From contig NZ_CP050177.1 in the NCBI RefSeq assembly GCF_011694815.1, forward strand, positions 372,001 through 436,000: DNA of 64,000 nt, read 5' to 3'. Below the pieces are notes generated by a model, which was not told the origin of the DNA, searched no databases, and was given only the letters and a program-made list of their open reading frames with translations. Every line of letters starts with the position of its first letter. Within the stretch, counting starts at the first letter, position 1. This stretch comes from Streptomyces liangshanensis. Lineage in GTDB: Bacteria > Actinomycetota > Actinomycetes > Streptomycetales > Streptomycetaceae. The position numbers and the translations under genes were made by a program. Positions 8,601-15,983 of the stretch are shown here, piece after piece.

Positions 8601-9686
8601 GTCACCGGCGGCGGCCCCTACGGCTGGGTCGAGCACGAGCGCTACTTCTCGCCGTCCACGTACGGCAGCGGCAGCTTCGGTTTCCACACCGAGATCGGCA
8701 TGCCCGTGGTGTCGACGGCGGAGAGCACGCGGAACATGGTCGGCGACGAGCCCGAGTGGCCCATCGGCGGCGCGTGGTTCTACCACGACTGGAGCACGCG
8801 CGGGAATCAGGCGCCGCAGAACTACCAGGCCGCCATCGAGACGCGCCTCGACACGGCACACGACCTGGACGACTTCGCGCGCAAGGCGCAGTTCGTCAAC
8901 TACGAGAACACCCGCGCGATGTTCGAGGCGTGGAACGCCAACCTGTGGAAGGACGCCAGCGGCCTGATGCTGTGGATGTCCCACCCGGCGTGGCACAGCA
9001 CGGTGTGGCAGACGTACGACTACGACTTCGACGTCAACGGCACCTACTACGGGGCGCGGTCGGCGTGCGAGGCCGTGCACGTCCAGGCCGATCCGCAGAG
9101 CTGGCAGGTCATCGCCGTCAACCACACGCCCGAGGCACTGAAGGGCGCGACGGTCTCGGCGCGGTACTTCGACCTGTCGGGGCGGCAGCTCGGCGCGACC
9201 CGCAAGGCGCGGGTCGACGTGTCCTCGTCGACGACGACGGACGCGTTCACCGCCGCCTGGTCGGCGGACCAGCCGGACTTCCACCTGCTGCGGCTGACCC
9301 TGGAGGACAGCCGGGGCAGGACGCTGTCGGAGAACACGTACTGGCGCTACCGCCAGGCCGCCGACATGAAGGCGCTCAACCGCGCGAAGGCCGTCAAGGT
9401 CTCCGCCGACCTCGGCCGGGTGACCAAGGCGGGGGCGCGCCGCGAGCTGACCGCGACCGTCCACAACCGCGGGTCCGCGGTGGCCGCGATGGTGCGGCTG
9501 TCGCTCCTGGACGCGACCAGCGGGGAGCGGGTGCTGCCGACGCTGTACAGCGACAACTACGTGTGGCTGCTGCCCGGTGAGTCGCGGCGGGTCACGCTCT
9601 CCTGGCCCGCCGAGGCGCTGCCGTCGGGCCGGCCGGCCCTGCGGACCGAGGGCTGCAACGCGGCGCGGGCGGTGACGCGCGCCTGA
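5601..9686 (+). CDS. Tat-exported GH2 glycoside hydrolase (beta-mannosidase / exo-glucosaminidase-like) with N-terminal and inserted tandem discoidin domains
   Basis: A large secreted exo-glycosidase. The N-terminus has a Tat-type signal (SRRSVVATGS, then a hydrophobic stretch ending GTSRAAT). Residues ~55-210 are an F5/8 type C (discoidin) domain. Residues ~255-430 match the GH2 sugar-binding domain (WWYRRGFSLP, VNHKADVWLNG) and ~440-565 the Ig-like domain. The TIM barrel begins at ~858 (VNGVRVFCRGGNWGWDE). Glu968 in GANEGNP is the likely acid/base and Glu1031 in FHTEIGMP the likely nucleophile. Two discoidin modules (~570-855) are inserted between the Ig-like domain and the barrel. The second in-frame ATG, at 5616, would shorten the signal peptide by five residues. 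Substrate is uncertain: mannosides and glucosaminides are both plausible. Confidence 0.9.
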   Translation: MDVLHMSNQSPHPSRRSVVATGSTLLAGLGLGVALPGTSRAATSAAGGATAARGELAAYRPVSVSSTDYAPTPAEFVVDKLNSGGVRGTGWRAAAGDPQWISVDLQADCTVDSITLTFEGTSADPVFVPPTSGNPRTDTTGQEILSSYAVDFVVETSRDQRTWTTVQRVTSGKGGLVEIKPAKPVLARYVRLTVSKRSNANPLGLNGFEVYGTAKGHRPAATGWTDWGTHTHKAPALEVADDGTVPLESGWTLTMDDWAGGEGADLSRTAVDTSRWLPATVPGTVLATLVDQGHLPDPVAGLNNLHVPEALSRHSWWYRRGFSLPKGLRTGAGRHVWLEFDGVNHKADVWLNGKQVGGVTFPFARSAHDVTSLLVSGEQALAVKISPMPFPGSPGDKGPAGESWVDAGANMMNRNSPTYLASSGWDWMPAVRDRVSGIWNHVRLRSTGHAVIGDPRVDTKLPDLPDTSSAEVTIVVPVRNADSTDRQVTVTASFDKVKVSKSVTVAAGATADVTFAPADYSQLRLRNPKLWWPNGYGEPNLHDLTLVASVGGAESDRRTTRFGIRQFGYDFEIKLPFTGGSDAYTQSVDLGSRKAQYVRIKCLTRATSWGNSLWTLSVFDSSVPGTDLAKGKTATASSVDDPGNPASHATDGDPSTRWSSSFDDNQWIQVDLGASVSFDRVDLTWEQAYAKTYVVQVSADGETWTDAKSVDNSAVPLPFQSGDASLQTVDFTSRTGRYVRINGGARATSWGNSLWTLSVIDTAAPGTDLALHKAVTASSEDGSNKAANATDGNSGSRWSSAYEDNQWIQVDLGSSVPFNRVVVVWEAAYPKTYTIQVSDDGKTWTDITSIDNTPDPLKISVNGVRVFCRGGNWGWDELLRRMPAARMDAAVRMHRDMNFTMIRNWVGSVNREEFFASCDEHGLLVWNDFPNAWAMDPPDHDAFNTLARDTVLRYRIHPSVVVWCGANEGNPPAAIDNGMRDAVESQAPGIFYQNNSAGGIVTGGGPYGWVEHERYFSPSTYGSGSFGFHTEIGMPVVSTAESTRNMVGDEPEWPIGGAWFYHDWSTRGNQAPQNYQAAIETRLDTAHDLDDFARKAQFVNYENTRAMFEAWNANLWKDASGLMLWMSHPAWHSTVWQTYDYDFDVNGTYYGARSACEAVHVQADPQSWQVIAVNHTPEALKGATVSARYFDLSGRQLGATRKARVDVSSSTTTDAFTAAWSADQPDFHLLRLTLEDSRGRTLSENTYWRYRQAADMKALNRAKAVKVSADLGRVTKAGARRELTATVHNRGSAVAAMVRLSLLDATSGERVLPTLYSDNYVWLLPGESRRVTLSWPAEALPSGRPALRTEGCNAARAVTRA
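7350..8165 (+). repeat. Tandem duplicated discoidin modules inside the GH2 gene
   Basis: Two successive modules share near-identical stretches at the DNA level, for example AGTTGGGGCAACTCGCTGTG at ~7423 and ~7846, and ACAACCAGTGGATCCAGGTC at ~7590 and ~8010. The offset is about 420 bp. Both encode RATSWGNSLWTLSV and DNQWIQVDLG. High identity indicates recent duplication. Confidence 0.8.
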
Positions 9687-9701
9687 TCTCCCACGCGATG
9701 T

Positions 9702-9737
9702 GAGAAGGGCCGGGAGCGAGCGCTCCCGGCCCTTCTC
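9702..9737. terminator. Bidirectional terminator hairpin
   Basis: A perfect 17-bp stem (arms 9702-9718 and 9721-9737, GAGAAGGGCCGGGAGCG) with a 2-base centre lies between the convergent GH2 and lipoprotein genes. There is no long T run, as usual in Streptomyces. Confidence 0.85.
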
Positions 9738-9758
9738 ATCTTCAGGTCGCGGTCCGGC

Positions 9759-10505
9759 TCAGGCGCCGGTGCCCGCCGCGAACACACCGACGCGGGGGAC
9801 GGACGCCTTGCCGGTGTTGGTCACCGGGCCGCCGGTCCAGGCGGCCTTCAGCGCGTCCTTCTCGTCGGGCGGGGTGATGAGCACCGACGCCGGGGTGACC
9901 GTCGTGACCCCGGTGATCTCGGGGTTCCCGAAGGTCATGGGCGCCCAGGCGCTGCGGCCGGGGGCGAGCTTGACGAGCGTGCCGGTCACACTGGTGCGCT
10001 CGGGGTCCACCGAGACCTGCTGTCCGGCCTTGTTGAGGAAGGCGAGCCCGGGGAAGCCGTCGACGGTGCAGGTGTGTCCGGACTTGTTGGTCAGGACGAG
10101 CGCGAAGTTCTCCTGCCCCGCTCCGGGCTCGTTGGGGCCGACGGACGCCTTGAGCTCCGAGGTGTGGCAGCGCTCGGTGCCCGCCGATCCGCTCGTGGCG
10201 CCGCCGCGCGTGGGCGTGCCGGTGGTGCCGGTGGTCTTCGTGGCCGAGCCGGTCGAGGTGGTGCCGGAGGTGGTCGTTCCCGCGTCGGGCGTCGGTGTGG
10301 CCGACGCGTCGCCGCTCACGGGGACGGCCGCGCCGCCGACGGTGTGCGGGGCCGAGGCGGCCGGGGTGTCCTTGCTCCCGCAGCCCGTCACCAGGGCGGC
10401 GACCGCGACCACCAGGGCGCCGCCCGCCGCGAGCCGCGTGCTCCGCCGGTGCCGCGCGAGCGCGGACCGCTGTCGTACGGGGAACGTCTCCTCGTTCTCG
10501 GTCAT
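9759..10505 (-). CDS. DUF4232-like lipoprotein
   Basis: A 248-residue exported protein of unknown role. Residues ~22-43 are hydrophobic and end in the lipobox LVTGC, so the protein should be lipid-anchored on the outer face of the membrane. A Thr/Gly/Ser-rich spacer (~50-110) follows. The C-terminal domain contains CHTSELKAS, LTNKSGHTCTVDGFPGL and SAWAPMTF, the pattern of the DUF4232 beta-sandwich with two conserved Cys. The ATG at 10505 is preceded by GAAGGAG 11 bases upstream; a GTG at 10517 is the alternative. It lies downstream of, and in the same direction as, the kinase at 10705-12093, with a weak hairpin between them. Function cannot be assigned. Confidence 0.8.
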   Translation of the reverse strand: MTENEETFPVRQRSALARHRRSTRLAAGGALVVAVAALVTGCGSKDTPAASAPHTVGGAAVPVSGDASATPTPDAGTTTSGTTSTGSATKTTGTTGTPTRGGATSGSAGTERCHTSELKASVGPNEPGAGQENFALVLTNKSGHTCTVDGFPGLAFLNKAGQQVSVDPERTSVTGTLVKLAPGRSAWAPMTFGNPEITGVTTVTPASVLITPPDEKDALKAAWTGGPVTNTGKASVPRVGVFAAGTGA

Positions 10506-10623
10506 GTCTGCCGTCACTCCTTCTCCGTACGAGGTCCTTCCGGACCGTCATCCCCGCACCACCCCGTGCCCGGGCGCCTGTGGCCCGGTGCGGTGGTGCT
10601 CCACAACCGGTTCGATGACGGGC

Positions 10624-10668
10624 CCGGCCGGAAAGTTCACGGCTGTCGCGGGAAACTTCCGGCGGCCC
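10624..10668. terminator. Imperfect hairpin after the second kinase
   Basis: CCGGAAAGTT (10628-10637) pairs with AACTTCCGG (10654-10662) with one bulged base, and is flanked by GGCC pairs. It lies in the 199-bp gap between the kinase stop and the lipoprotein start, and could end the kinase transcript or be a regulatory site. Confidence 0.35.
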
Positions 10669-10704
10669 CCGTACAGGGTCCTGGTCGTGCCTTTCGGATC
10701 CCGC

Positions 10705-12093
10705 CTACCCCGAGACGCGTAGGCTGTGCAGGATCCGGTCGGTCGGGTCGTCGCCGCCCGTACCGCGTCTGATCTGGACGTACGCCTGCGGGGCGCCGTC
10801 CCGTACCGGTGTGAGCCCGATCTCCTCCAGGGACCGGCCGGCCGTGCCGCAGGACGACCACGTCCGTACCCGGCCGCGCCAGGAGGCGTCCGTGTACGTA
10901 CGGCTGCCCTCGTACCGGCAGGCGCGGTGGCCGATCGTACCGACCCGGTCCACCAGGCCGCGGTCCGCGCCGAGGCCCACGAACACCCCGCTGACCCCGC
11001 TGCCGAGGTCGGGCCAGCGTGCCACATCCCCGGCCACGGTCAGCCCCGCCGCGTGGTGGTCGGGCAGGCCGAGCGCCTCGGGCGTCCATCCCGACCCGGC
11101 CAACTGGCCTGCCCACGCCGTCGGTACGTCGACGTGGATACGGCCTGTGGCGTCGCTCACGCGCTCCACTGCGGGCGGCGCGGGATCGGCCTGCCACCGT
11201 ACGGCGGCGACCGTGCCGAGCGCGACCACGGCGAGGGCGGTCAGCGCGGCGACCAGCCGCGCGGGGCCGATCCGGCGGCGTCGGCGACCCGCCTCGGACC
11301 CGGCCTGCCCGGCCAGCCGTTCCAGTTCGAGCGCGAACGCCGCCGCGGTCGGCCAGCGCCGCTCGCGGTCGCTCTCCAGCGCGCGCAGGACGGCCCGCCG
11401 GATCTCCGGGGGCAGCCCGGGGCGCAGCCGGTCCGGCGGCAGGATCTTCCCGGGCGGGCCGGGGACCACCCCGGTCAGCAGGTGGTAGAGCAGCGCGCCG
11501 AGGCTGTAGACGTCGGCGCGGGCGTCGATGCCGTCGCTCTGGTCGAGCTGTTCGGGCGCGGCGTAGCCGGCGGACCCGACGGTGAGGGTGAGCCCGGACG
11601 CCTGGGCCAGGCTCTTGGCGAGGCCGAGGTCCGCGACGAGGACCCGTTCCCCGCCGTCGGGGGCGGTCGCGACCAGGACGTTCGACGGCTTGATGTCCCG
11701 GTGGACGGCGCCGGCCCGGTGCAGGGCCGCCGCTCCCCTGGTCGCCGCCGCGGTGAGCCGCAGGGCCTCCGCCACGGGCAGCGGCCCGGCGGTGAGCCGG
11801 TCCTCCAGCGTGCCGCGGTCGGCGTACTCCATGACGAAGTAGGGCCGGTCCTCGGAGTGCTCGCCGATGTCGAAGACCTGGACGAGCCCGTCGGAGGCGG
11901 CGCGGCGCAGCAGCCGCGCCTCCGACAGGAAACGCTCCCGGATGTCGAGCCGGTAGGCCCAGTTCTCCGCCATGACCTTGATGGCGACGGGCGCCTGGAG
12001 CCGGTCGTCGTGGGCCAGCCACACCACGCCGAAGGCGCCCGTGCCCAGGCGTCGCTCGACGCGGTATCGACCGATCCACTGAGATGAGGACAT
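10705..12093 (-). CDS. Transmembrane Ser/Thr protein kinase
   Basis: A 462-residue eukaryotic-type kinase. The kinase domain spans ~8-265: Gly loop GTGAFGVVW, Lys39 in VAIKV, HRDIKPSNV, a DLG (not DFG) metal motif in DLGLAKS, and APEQ. An Arg-rich stretch precedes a membrane helix at ~278-296. The extracytoplasmic ~165 residues contain two Cys (HRACRYEG, WSSCGTAG) and match no sensor domain I recognise. The start at 12093 (MSSSQWIGRY) has no Shine-Dalgarno sequence. Only 43 bp separate it from the divergent sigma-factor gene, also without an obvious ribosome site. The shared promoter region suggests that kinase and sigma factor are co-regulated; that the kinase controls the sigma factor is inference. 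Confidence 0.9.
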   Translation of the reverse strand: MSSSQWIGRYRVERRLGTGAFGVVWLAHDDRLQAPVAIKVMAENWAYRLDIRERFLSEARLLRRAASDGLVQVFDIGEHSEDRPYFVMEYADRGTLEDRLTAGPLPVAEALRLTAAATRGAAALHRAGAVHRDIKPSNVLVATAPDGGERVLVADLGLAKSLAQASGLTLTVGSAGYAAPEQLDQSDGIDARADVYSLGALLYHLLTGVVPGPPGKILPPDRLRPGLPPEIRRAVLRALESDRERRWPTAAAFALELERLAGQAGSEAGRRRRRIGPARLVAALTALAVVALGTVAAVRWQADPAPPAVERVSDATGRIHVDVPTAWAGQLAGSGWTPEALGLPDHHAAGLTVAGDVARWPDLGSGVSGVFVGLGADRGLVDRVGTIGHRACRYEGSRTYTDASWRGRVRTWSSCGTAGRSLEEIGLTPVRDGAPQAYVQIRRGTGGDDPTDRILHSLRVSG

Positions 12094-12136
12094 GTGATTA
12101 TCATGCCTGGGTGATTTCACTCTGCACGCACACCCC

Positions 12137-12685
12137 ATGAGCGGGCCCCCCGACACCGAGGCGCTGGCGCGGCGCGCCGCGGCCGGTGACGCGGCGGCCC
12201 TGGACCAGCTCCTGCGGGAGATCTGGCCCGAGACCGTCCGGCGGTGCGGGCGCTTCCTGCTCTTCCGGGAGGACGCGGAGGAGGCGGCGCAGGACGTGCT
12301 GCTCCAGGTCTCGCGCAACATCCACCGCTTCGAGGGCCGCAGCCGGTTCAGCACGTGGCTCTACACGGTGGTGGCCAACTGCGCCCGGCAGAAGTACCGC
12401 GAGCTGAAGCGCCGGGCCGGCGAGATGCCCCTGTCGTCCGAGGTGACCGGCCGCGCCGATCCGCGGACGACCAGTGTGATCGCCGGGTCCCGCGTGGACC
12501 TGCTGGAGGCGCTGGAGCGGCTGGAACGGGACAGCCCGCACCTGGTGGAGCCGCTGGTCTACCGCGACATCTGTCAGATGGAGTACGCGGAGATCGTGGA
12601 GCGGATGGGGATCCCGCTGGGCACGGTGAAGTCCCGCCTGCACCACGCCCGCCGCCAGGTCAGACCCTGGCTGGCCGGGAACTAG
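12137..12685 (+). CDS. RNA polymerase sigma factor, ECF type (sigma-70 family)
   Basis: A 182-residue sigma factor that directs RNA polymerase to alternative promoters. Region 2 (~10-80) includes EDAEEAAQDVLLQV and RFSTWLYTVVANCARQ, the -10 recognition helices. Region 4 (~125-178) has the helix-turn-helix YAEIVERMGIPLGTVKSRLH for the -35. There is no linked anti-sigma gene with a zinc-binding motif; the divergent neighbour is a Ser/Thr kinase. The ATG at 12137 lacks a Shine-Dalgarno sequence and may belong to a leaderless mRNA. Length and motifs fit the family well. Confidence 0.9.
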   Translation: MSGPPDTEALARRAAAGDAAALDQLLREIWPETVRRCGRFLLFREDAEEAAQDVLLQVSRNIHRFEGRSRFSTWLYTVVANCARQKYRELKRRAGEMPLSSEVTGRADPRTTSVIAGSRVDLLEALERLERDSPHLVEPLVYRDICQMEYAEIVERMGIPLGTVKSRLHHARRQVRPWLAGN

Positions 12686-12716
12686 GGCACCTCACCGCCG
12701 GGCCGCCGCCCGCCCC

Positions 12717-13307
12717 TCAGTGGATCCCCGCCGCGTCCAGCAGGGCGGTGGCGGTGGTCAGGGTGATGCCGTCCAGCTTCTCGCCTGCCGCGCCCGCGAG
12801 CGTGGCGCCGCCGTCGTACAGCATGATCAACTGCCGGGCGAGGGTTTCGGGGTCGGCCGCGCCGCCGCGCGCCGCCTCGTCGCGGAAGAAGTCGCGCATC
12901 CGGTTCTTGGCCGCCGCCGCCGCGCGGCTCGCGGGGTGCTCGGGGTCCTTCAGCTCGACCTGCACGGACAGGAAGGGGCAGCCCCGGTAGCCGGGCGTGG
13001 TGGCGAGCCGCTCCAGCTGTTCGAAGAGGTGGAGGATCCGCGCGCGGGGCTCGTCGGGCGCGCCGGTGCGCGGGATCAGGATGTCCAGCAGGCCCGGCGT
13101 CGCCTGTTCCACGGCGGCGGTGAGCAGCTCGTCCTTGCTCGCGAACAGCTCGTACATCGAGCGCTTGGAGACGCCTGCGGCCTTCGCCAGCGCCTGGATC
13201 CCGATGCCCACGCCCTCCTGGTAGAAGAGCTCGGCCGCGGTATCGAGCAGGCGCTCACGGGTCGCGTCCCCGGGGACGGGGCGGGCTCCGGTCCGTGATG
13301 CGGTCAT
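12717..13307 (-). CDS. TetR-family transcriptional repressor
   Basis: A 196-residue repressor. Residues ~17-63 hold the TetR helix-turn-helix (IGIQALAKAAGVSKRSMYE, then LFASKDEL). The C-terminal half is a variable ligand-binding domain. It diverges from the SDR gene at 13447. The 139-bp gap holds two copies of a 16-bp palindrome, so it most likely represses both itself and the SDR. The start at 13307 (MTASRTGARP) lacks a clear Shine-Dalgarno sequence; an upstream in-frame ATG nine codons earlier (MPSSNLPH) is possible. The inducer is unknown but is probably a substrate of the SDR. Confidence 0.92.
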   Translation of the reverse strand: MTASRTGARPVPGDATRERLLDTAAELFYQEGVGIGIQALAKAAGVSKRSMYELFASKDELLTAAVEQATPGLLDILIPRTGAPDEPRARILHLFEQLERLATTPGYRGCPFLSVQVELKDPEHPASRAAAAAKNRMRDFFRDEAARGGAADPETLARQLIMLYDGGATLAGAAGEKLDGITLTTATALLDAAGIH

Positions 13308-13330
13308 GTGAGGAAGGTTACTACTCGGCA

Positions 13331-13360
13331 TTGGACGCACAAAACCGATCGGTTTACACT
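13331..13360 (+). promoter_or_regulatory. Promoter of the SDR gene
   Basis: TTGGAC (13331-13336) and TACACT (13355-13360) are 18 bases apart. TetR box 1 covers the spacer and the start of the -10, a classic repressor position. Confidence 0.55.
13341..13356. promoter_or_regulatory. TetR operator, box 1
   Basis: AAAACCGATCGGTTTA is a palindrome with a single end mismatch. It lies between the -35 and -10 of the SDR promoter. Its centre is 36 bp from that of box 2. Confidence 0.8.
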
Positions 13361-13376
13361 CGGGCCCGAGAGAGAT

Positions 13377-13392
13377 AAAACCGATCGGTTTT
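13377..13392. promoter_or_regulatory. TetR operator, box 2
   Basis: AAAACCGATCGGTTTT is a perfect 16-bp palindrome identical to box 1 except the last base. It lies downstream of the predicted SDR start point. Confidence 0.8.
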
Positions 13393-13446
13393 GGGCGTGC
13401 GCGGTGATGTGCGCGCACCCCGGACCCCTTCACAAGAAGGTTTCCC

Positions 13447-14157
13447 ATGACTGTTCACGGCTCCGTGGCCCTCGTTACCGGCAGCAACCGCGGCTTCGGT
13501 GACAAACTCGTCCGCGCTCTGCTGGACACGGGAGCGAGCAAGGTCTACGCGACCGCCCGCGATCCGAAGAAGGTGACCATCGAGGGCGCCGTCCCCCTCG
13601 CCCTCGACGTGACCGACCCGGACTCCGTCCGTGCCGCCGCCGAGCAGGCGCAGGACGTCACCCTGCTGATAAACAACGCGGGCACCGACGCGCGCGCCTC
13701 GGTGCTGGAGGGCGACCTCGCCGACTTCCGGAACGACTACGAGACGAACGTGCTCGGTACGCTCAGCGTGACCAGGCAGTTCGCTCCGATCCTTGCCCGC
13801 AACGGCGGCGGCGCGGTCCTCAATGTCCTGTCCGCGGTGTCCTGGCTGACCTTTCCGGACGTGGCGTCGTACACGGCGTCCAGGGCGGCCTCCTGGTCGG
13901 TGACGAACTCCCTGCGACTCGCGCTGCGCGAGCAGGGCACCCTGGTGAGCGCGCTGCACGTCGCGTTCATGGACACCGACTTCACCAGCCACCTTCCCGA
14001 CGTCCCCAAGTCGGACCCGGCGGACGTCGCACGGCTCGCGCTCAAGGCGCTGGACGAGGGAAGCCACGAGATACTCGCCGACGAGATCACCAAGCAGATC
14101 AAGTCCGGCCTGTCGCAGGATCTCTCCGCCCTCTATCCGGAGCTCGCACAGCACTGA
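13447..14157 (+). CDS. Short-chain dehydrogenase/reductase (SDR) with Arg in place of the catalytic Lys
   Basis: A 236-residue Rossmann-fold oxidoreductase. The nucleotide-binding motif TGSNRGFG (~11-18), NNAG (~75) and the catalytic Ser129 and Tyr142 are present. The usual YxxxK motif reads YTASR, so Lys is replaced by Arg146. Arg may still orient the cofactor ribose, but activity could be altered. It is divergent from its TetR repressor and has its own promoter overlapped by two operator boxes, which suggests an inducible detoxification or redox role. The ATG follows ACAAGAAGGTTTCCC, a good ribosome site. Substrate unknown. Confidence 0.9.
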   Translation: MTVHGSVALVTGSNRGFGDKLVRALLDTGASKVYATARDPKKVTIEGAVPLALDVTDPDSVRAAAEQAQDVTLLINNAGTDARASVLEGDLADFRNDYETNVLGTLSVTRQFAPILARNGGGAVLNVLSAVSWLTFPDVASYTASRAASWSVTNSLRLALREQGTLVSALHVAFMDTDFTSHLPDVPKSDPADVARLALKALDEGSHEILADEITKQIKSGLSQDLSALYPELAQH

Positions 14158-14243
14158 GCGCGGCGGGCCCTCGCGGGCGCGGCGGGCGGCCCGGTCCCCG
14201 GTGGCCGTGGAACCGTTCGCCGCCCCGGGGGCCCGGCGGTCCG

Positions 14244-14603
14244 TCAGGAGACCGGGACGGGGTCGAGCGCCAGGTAGTAGTTCCCCACCTCCGACAGGTA
14301 CGCGACGTCCGTCGTCTCGCTGTCCCTGGCGAACCGGGGCGCCGCCTTGATCTCCTCCCGGGCCCGCCCGACGATCACCCGCCGGGAGTCGGAGTCGATG
14401 CCGGTGATGAGGCCGGCGGGGATCAGGAGACTCGTCCCGAACACCCACATCCCGGTGTCCACGACCAGGTGCCGCATGCCGTCGTGGTCCGTCTGCCGCT
14501 CCACCTGCCCGACCACCCCGTCGGTCGCCTCCACCTCGAAGCCCACCAGGGACCGGTCCTCGCCGTAGCCGCAGTCCGCCGCGTACGCCCAGATGTTGTC
14601 CAT
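14244..14603 (-). CDS. PRC-barrel domain protein
   Basis: A 119-residue small soluble protein. Residues ~15-85 fit a PRC-barrel: LVGFEVEATDGVVGQVERQ, followed by HLVVDTG and IDSDSRRVIVG. PRC-barrels occur in ribosome maturation factors, photosynthetic reaction centres and many stress-linked actinobacterial proteins. The C-terminal tail (AYLSEVGNYYLALDPVPVS) has no known motif. The ATG at 14603 is preceded by GAGGGGCGAGAACGAC. It converges on the SDR gene with an 86-bp GC-rich gap. The domain call is good; the role is unknown. Confidence 0.8.
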   Translation of the reverse strand: MDNIWAYAADCGYGEDRSLVGFEVEATDGVVGQVERQTDHDGMRHLVVDTGMWVFGTSLLIPAGLITGIDSDSRRVIVGRAREEIKAAPRFARDSETTDVAYLSEVGNYYLALDPVPVS

Positions 14604-14854
14604 GTCGTTCTCGCCCCTCGTCTCGTACAGGCTCGTACAGGCCCGATACCGCTGCCATCGCGTGACCGACACGTACCCCGCTCACAGACGATCATGAGCA
14701 GATTCACCCCGATGCCGAGCACGGATTCCGGCCGCGCCCCCGGCGAAGGGGGTCCGCGGGCACGGACCCGGTGAACGGCCCGGGCGCCCCGGCCGTAATG
14801 GACAGCACACTGTTACGCGCAGGGCCCCCGGGCCCGCCGAGGGAGCCCGTCCTG

Positions 14855-15850
14855 ATGATCCGTCACCGCACCTCCGCAGCGGCCGCCTTCGCGGGCGCCG
14901 TCACGTTCCTGCTGGCGGGCTCGACGCTGCTGGCCGCAGCCCCCGCGTACGCGCACGGCGCGCCGACCGACCCGGTGAGCCGGGTCGCCGCGTGCGGCCT
15001 GGCGTCGGAAGGGCTCGCGGGAACGCCCGCGTGCCGGGCGGCCGTCGCCGCCAACGGTGGCCAGCCGCTGGGCAGTTGGGACAACCTGCGGGTCGCGGGG
15101 GTCAACGGCAGGGACCGGCAGGTGATCCCGGACGGGAAGCTGTGCAGCGGGGGAATCGCCGCGTACGCCGGGCTCGACCTCTCCCGCTCCGACTGGCCCG
15201 CCACGAAGTTGGCCCCCGGGGCCCCTTTCACCCTCACCTACCGGTCCTCCATCCCGCACGAGGGGACGTTCAGCCTCTACCTCACCCGGCAGGGCTACTC
15301 CCCGGACGCGCCGCTGACGTGGGACGACCTGGCTCCGGAGCCTTTCCTGACCGTCAAGGACCCGGCGCTGCGGAACGGCGCCTACCGCATCCCGGCCCGT
15401 CTCCCCGAGGGCCGGACCGGCCGCCACGTGCTGTACACGGTGTGGCGCAACACCAGCACACCGGACACCTACTACTCGTGCTCCGACGTCGTCCTCCCCG
15501 GCGGGAGTACGGACCGGGCCGAGGCCGCGACCACACCGCCCGCCCGCGCCGCCGTACCGCCGCCGCCCAAGGCGCCGACCAAGGCCCCGGAGCGCGCCCC
15601 GAAGCCCGCGGCCGCCTCCCCCTCGGCGTCTCCGTCCGCCGCCCCGTCCTCCCCCTCCCCCGCACCGGCGTCCGCGGCGGCCGAGTCCGCGAACACCGCC
15701 CCCGTCGCGGACACCGGGTCCCCGCTGACCCCGACCACCGCCGCCCTCGCCGGGGCCGCCGCGCTGGCGGTGGCGGCGCTGGGCACCGTCCTGCTGCGGA
15801 GGCGGCGGACGGCCACCGCCGGGCGGCCGCACCGCAGGCACCGTCGCTGA
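14855..15850 (+). CDS. Lytic polysaccharide monooxygenase (AA10) with Pro-rich linker and C-terminal membrane/cell-wall anchor
   Basis: A copper enzyme that oxidatively breaks chitin or cellulose chains. The signal peptide ends ...AAAPAYA so that His34 becomes the N-terminal residue of the histidine brace; the second ligand is His135 in SSIPHEGTF. Paired Cys and WxNTSTPDTYYSCSDV support the AA10 fold (~34-220). A Pro/Ala/Ser linker (~235-295) leads to VADTGS, a hydrophobic helix (~305-325) and an RRRR tail, the layout of a sortase-type or membrane anchor. Most Streptomyces AA10 enzymes are freely secreted, so anchoring is unusual. GGGAG precedes the ATG at 14855. The next genes encode GH8 and GH18 enzymes. 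Confidence 0.88.
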   Translation: MIRHRTSAAAAFAGAVTFLLAGSTLLAAAPAYAHGAPTDPVSRVAACGLASEGLAGTPACRAAVAANGGQPLGSWDNLRVAGVNGRDRQVIPDGKLCSGGIAAYAGLDLSRSDWPATKLAPGAPFTLTYRSSIPHEGTFSLYLTRQGYSPDAPLTWDDLAPEPFLTVKDPALRNGAYRIPARLPEGRTGRHVLYTVWRNTSTPDTYYSCSDVVLPGGSTDRAEAATTPPARAAVPPPPKAPTKAPERAPKPAAASPSASPSAAPSSPSPAPASAAAESANTAPVADTGSPLTPTTAALAGAAALAVAALGTVLLRRRRTATAGRPHRRHRR

Positions 15851-15983
15851 CGCGTCCGCCCGCATGCGCCCCCAACACCGTTGACCTGCAAGCTTTCTGA
15901 CGACTGATCACCACCAGCCCGGCCCACGCCGAGGCCGACCTCCCGTCGGCCTCGGCGTCGTCGCGTCACCCCCACGTAAACGA

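Noticed and set aside
5541..9464. Long minus-strand frame over the GH2 gene
   Set aside because: Arg/Gly/Val-rich with no recognisable motifs; it mirrors the GH2 coding frame.
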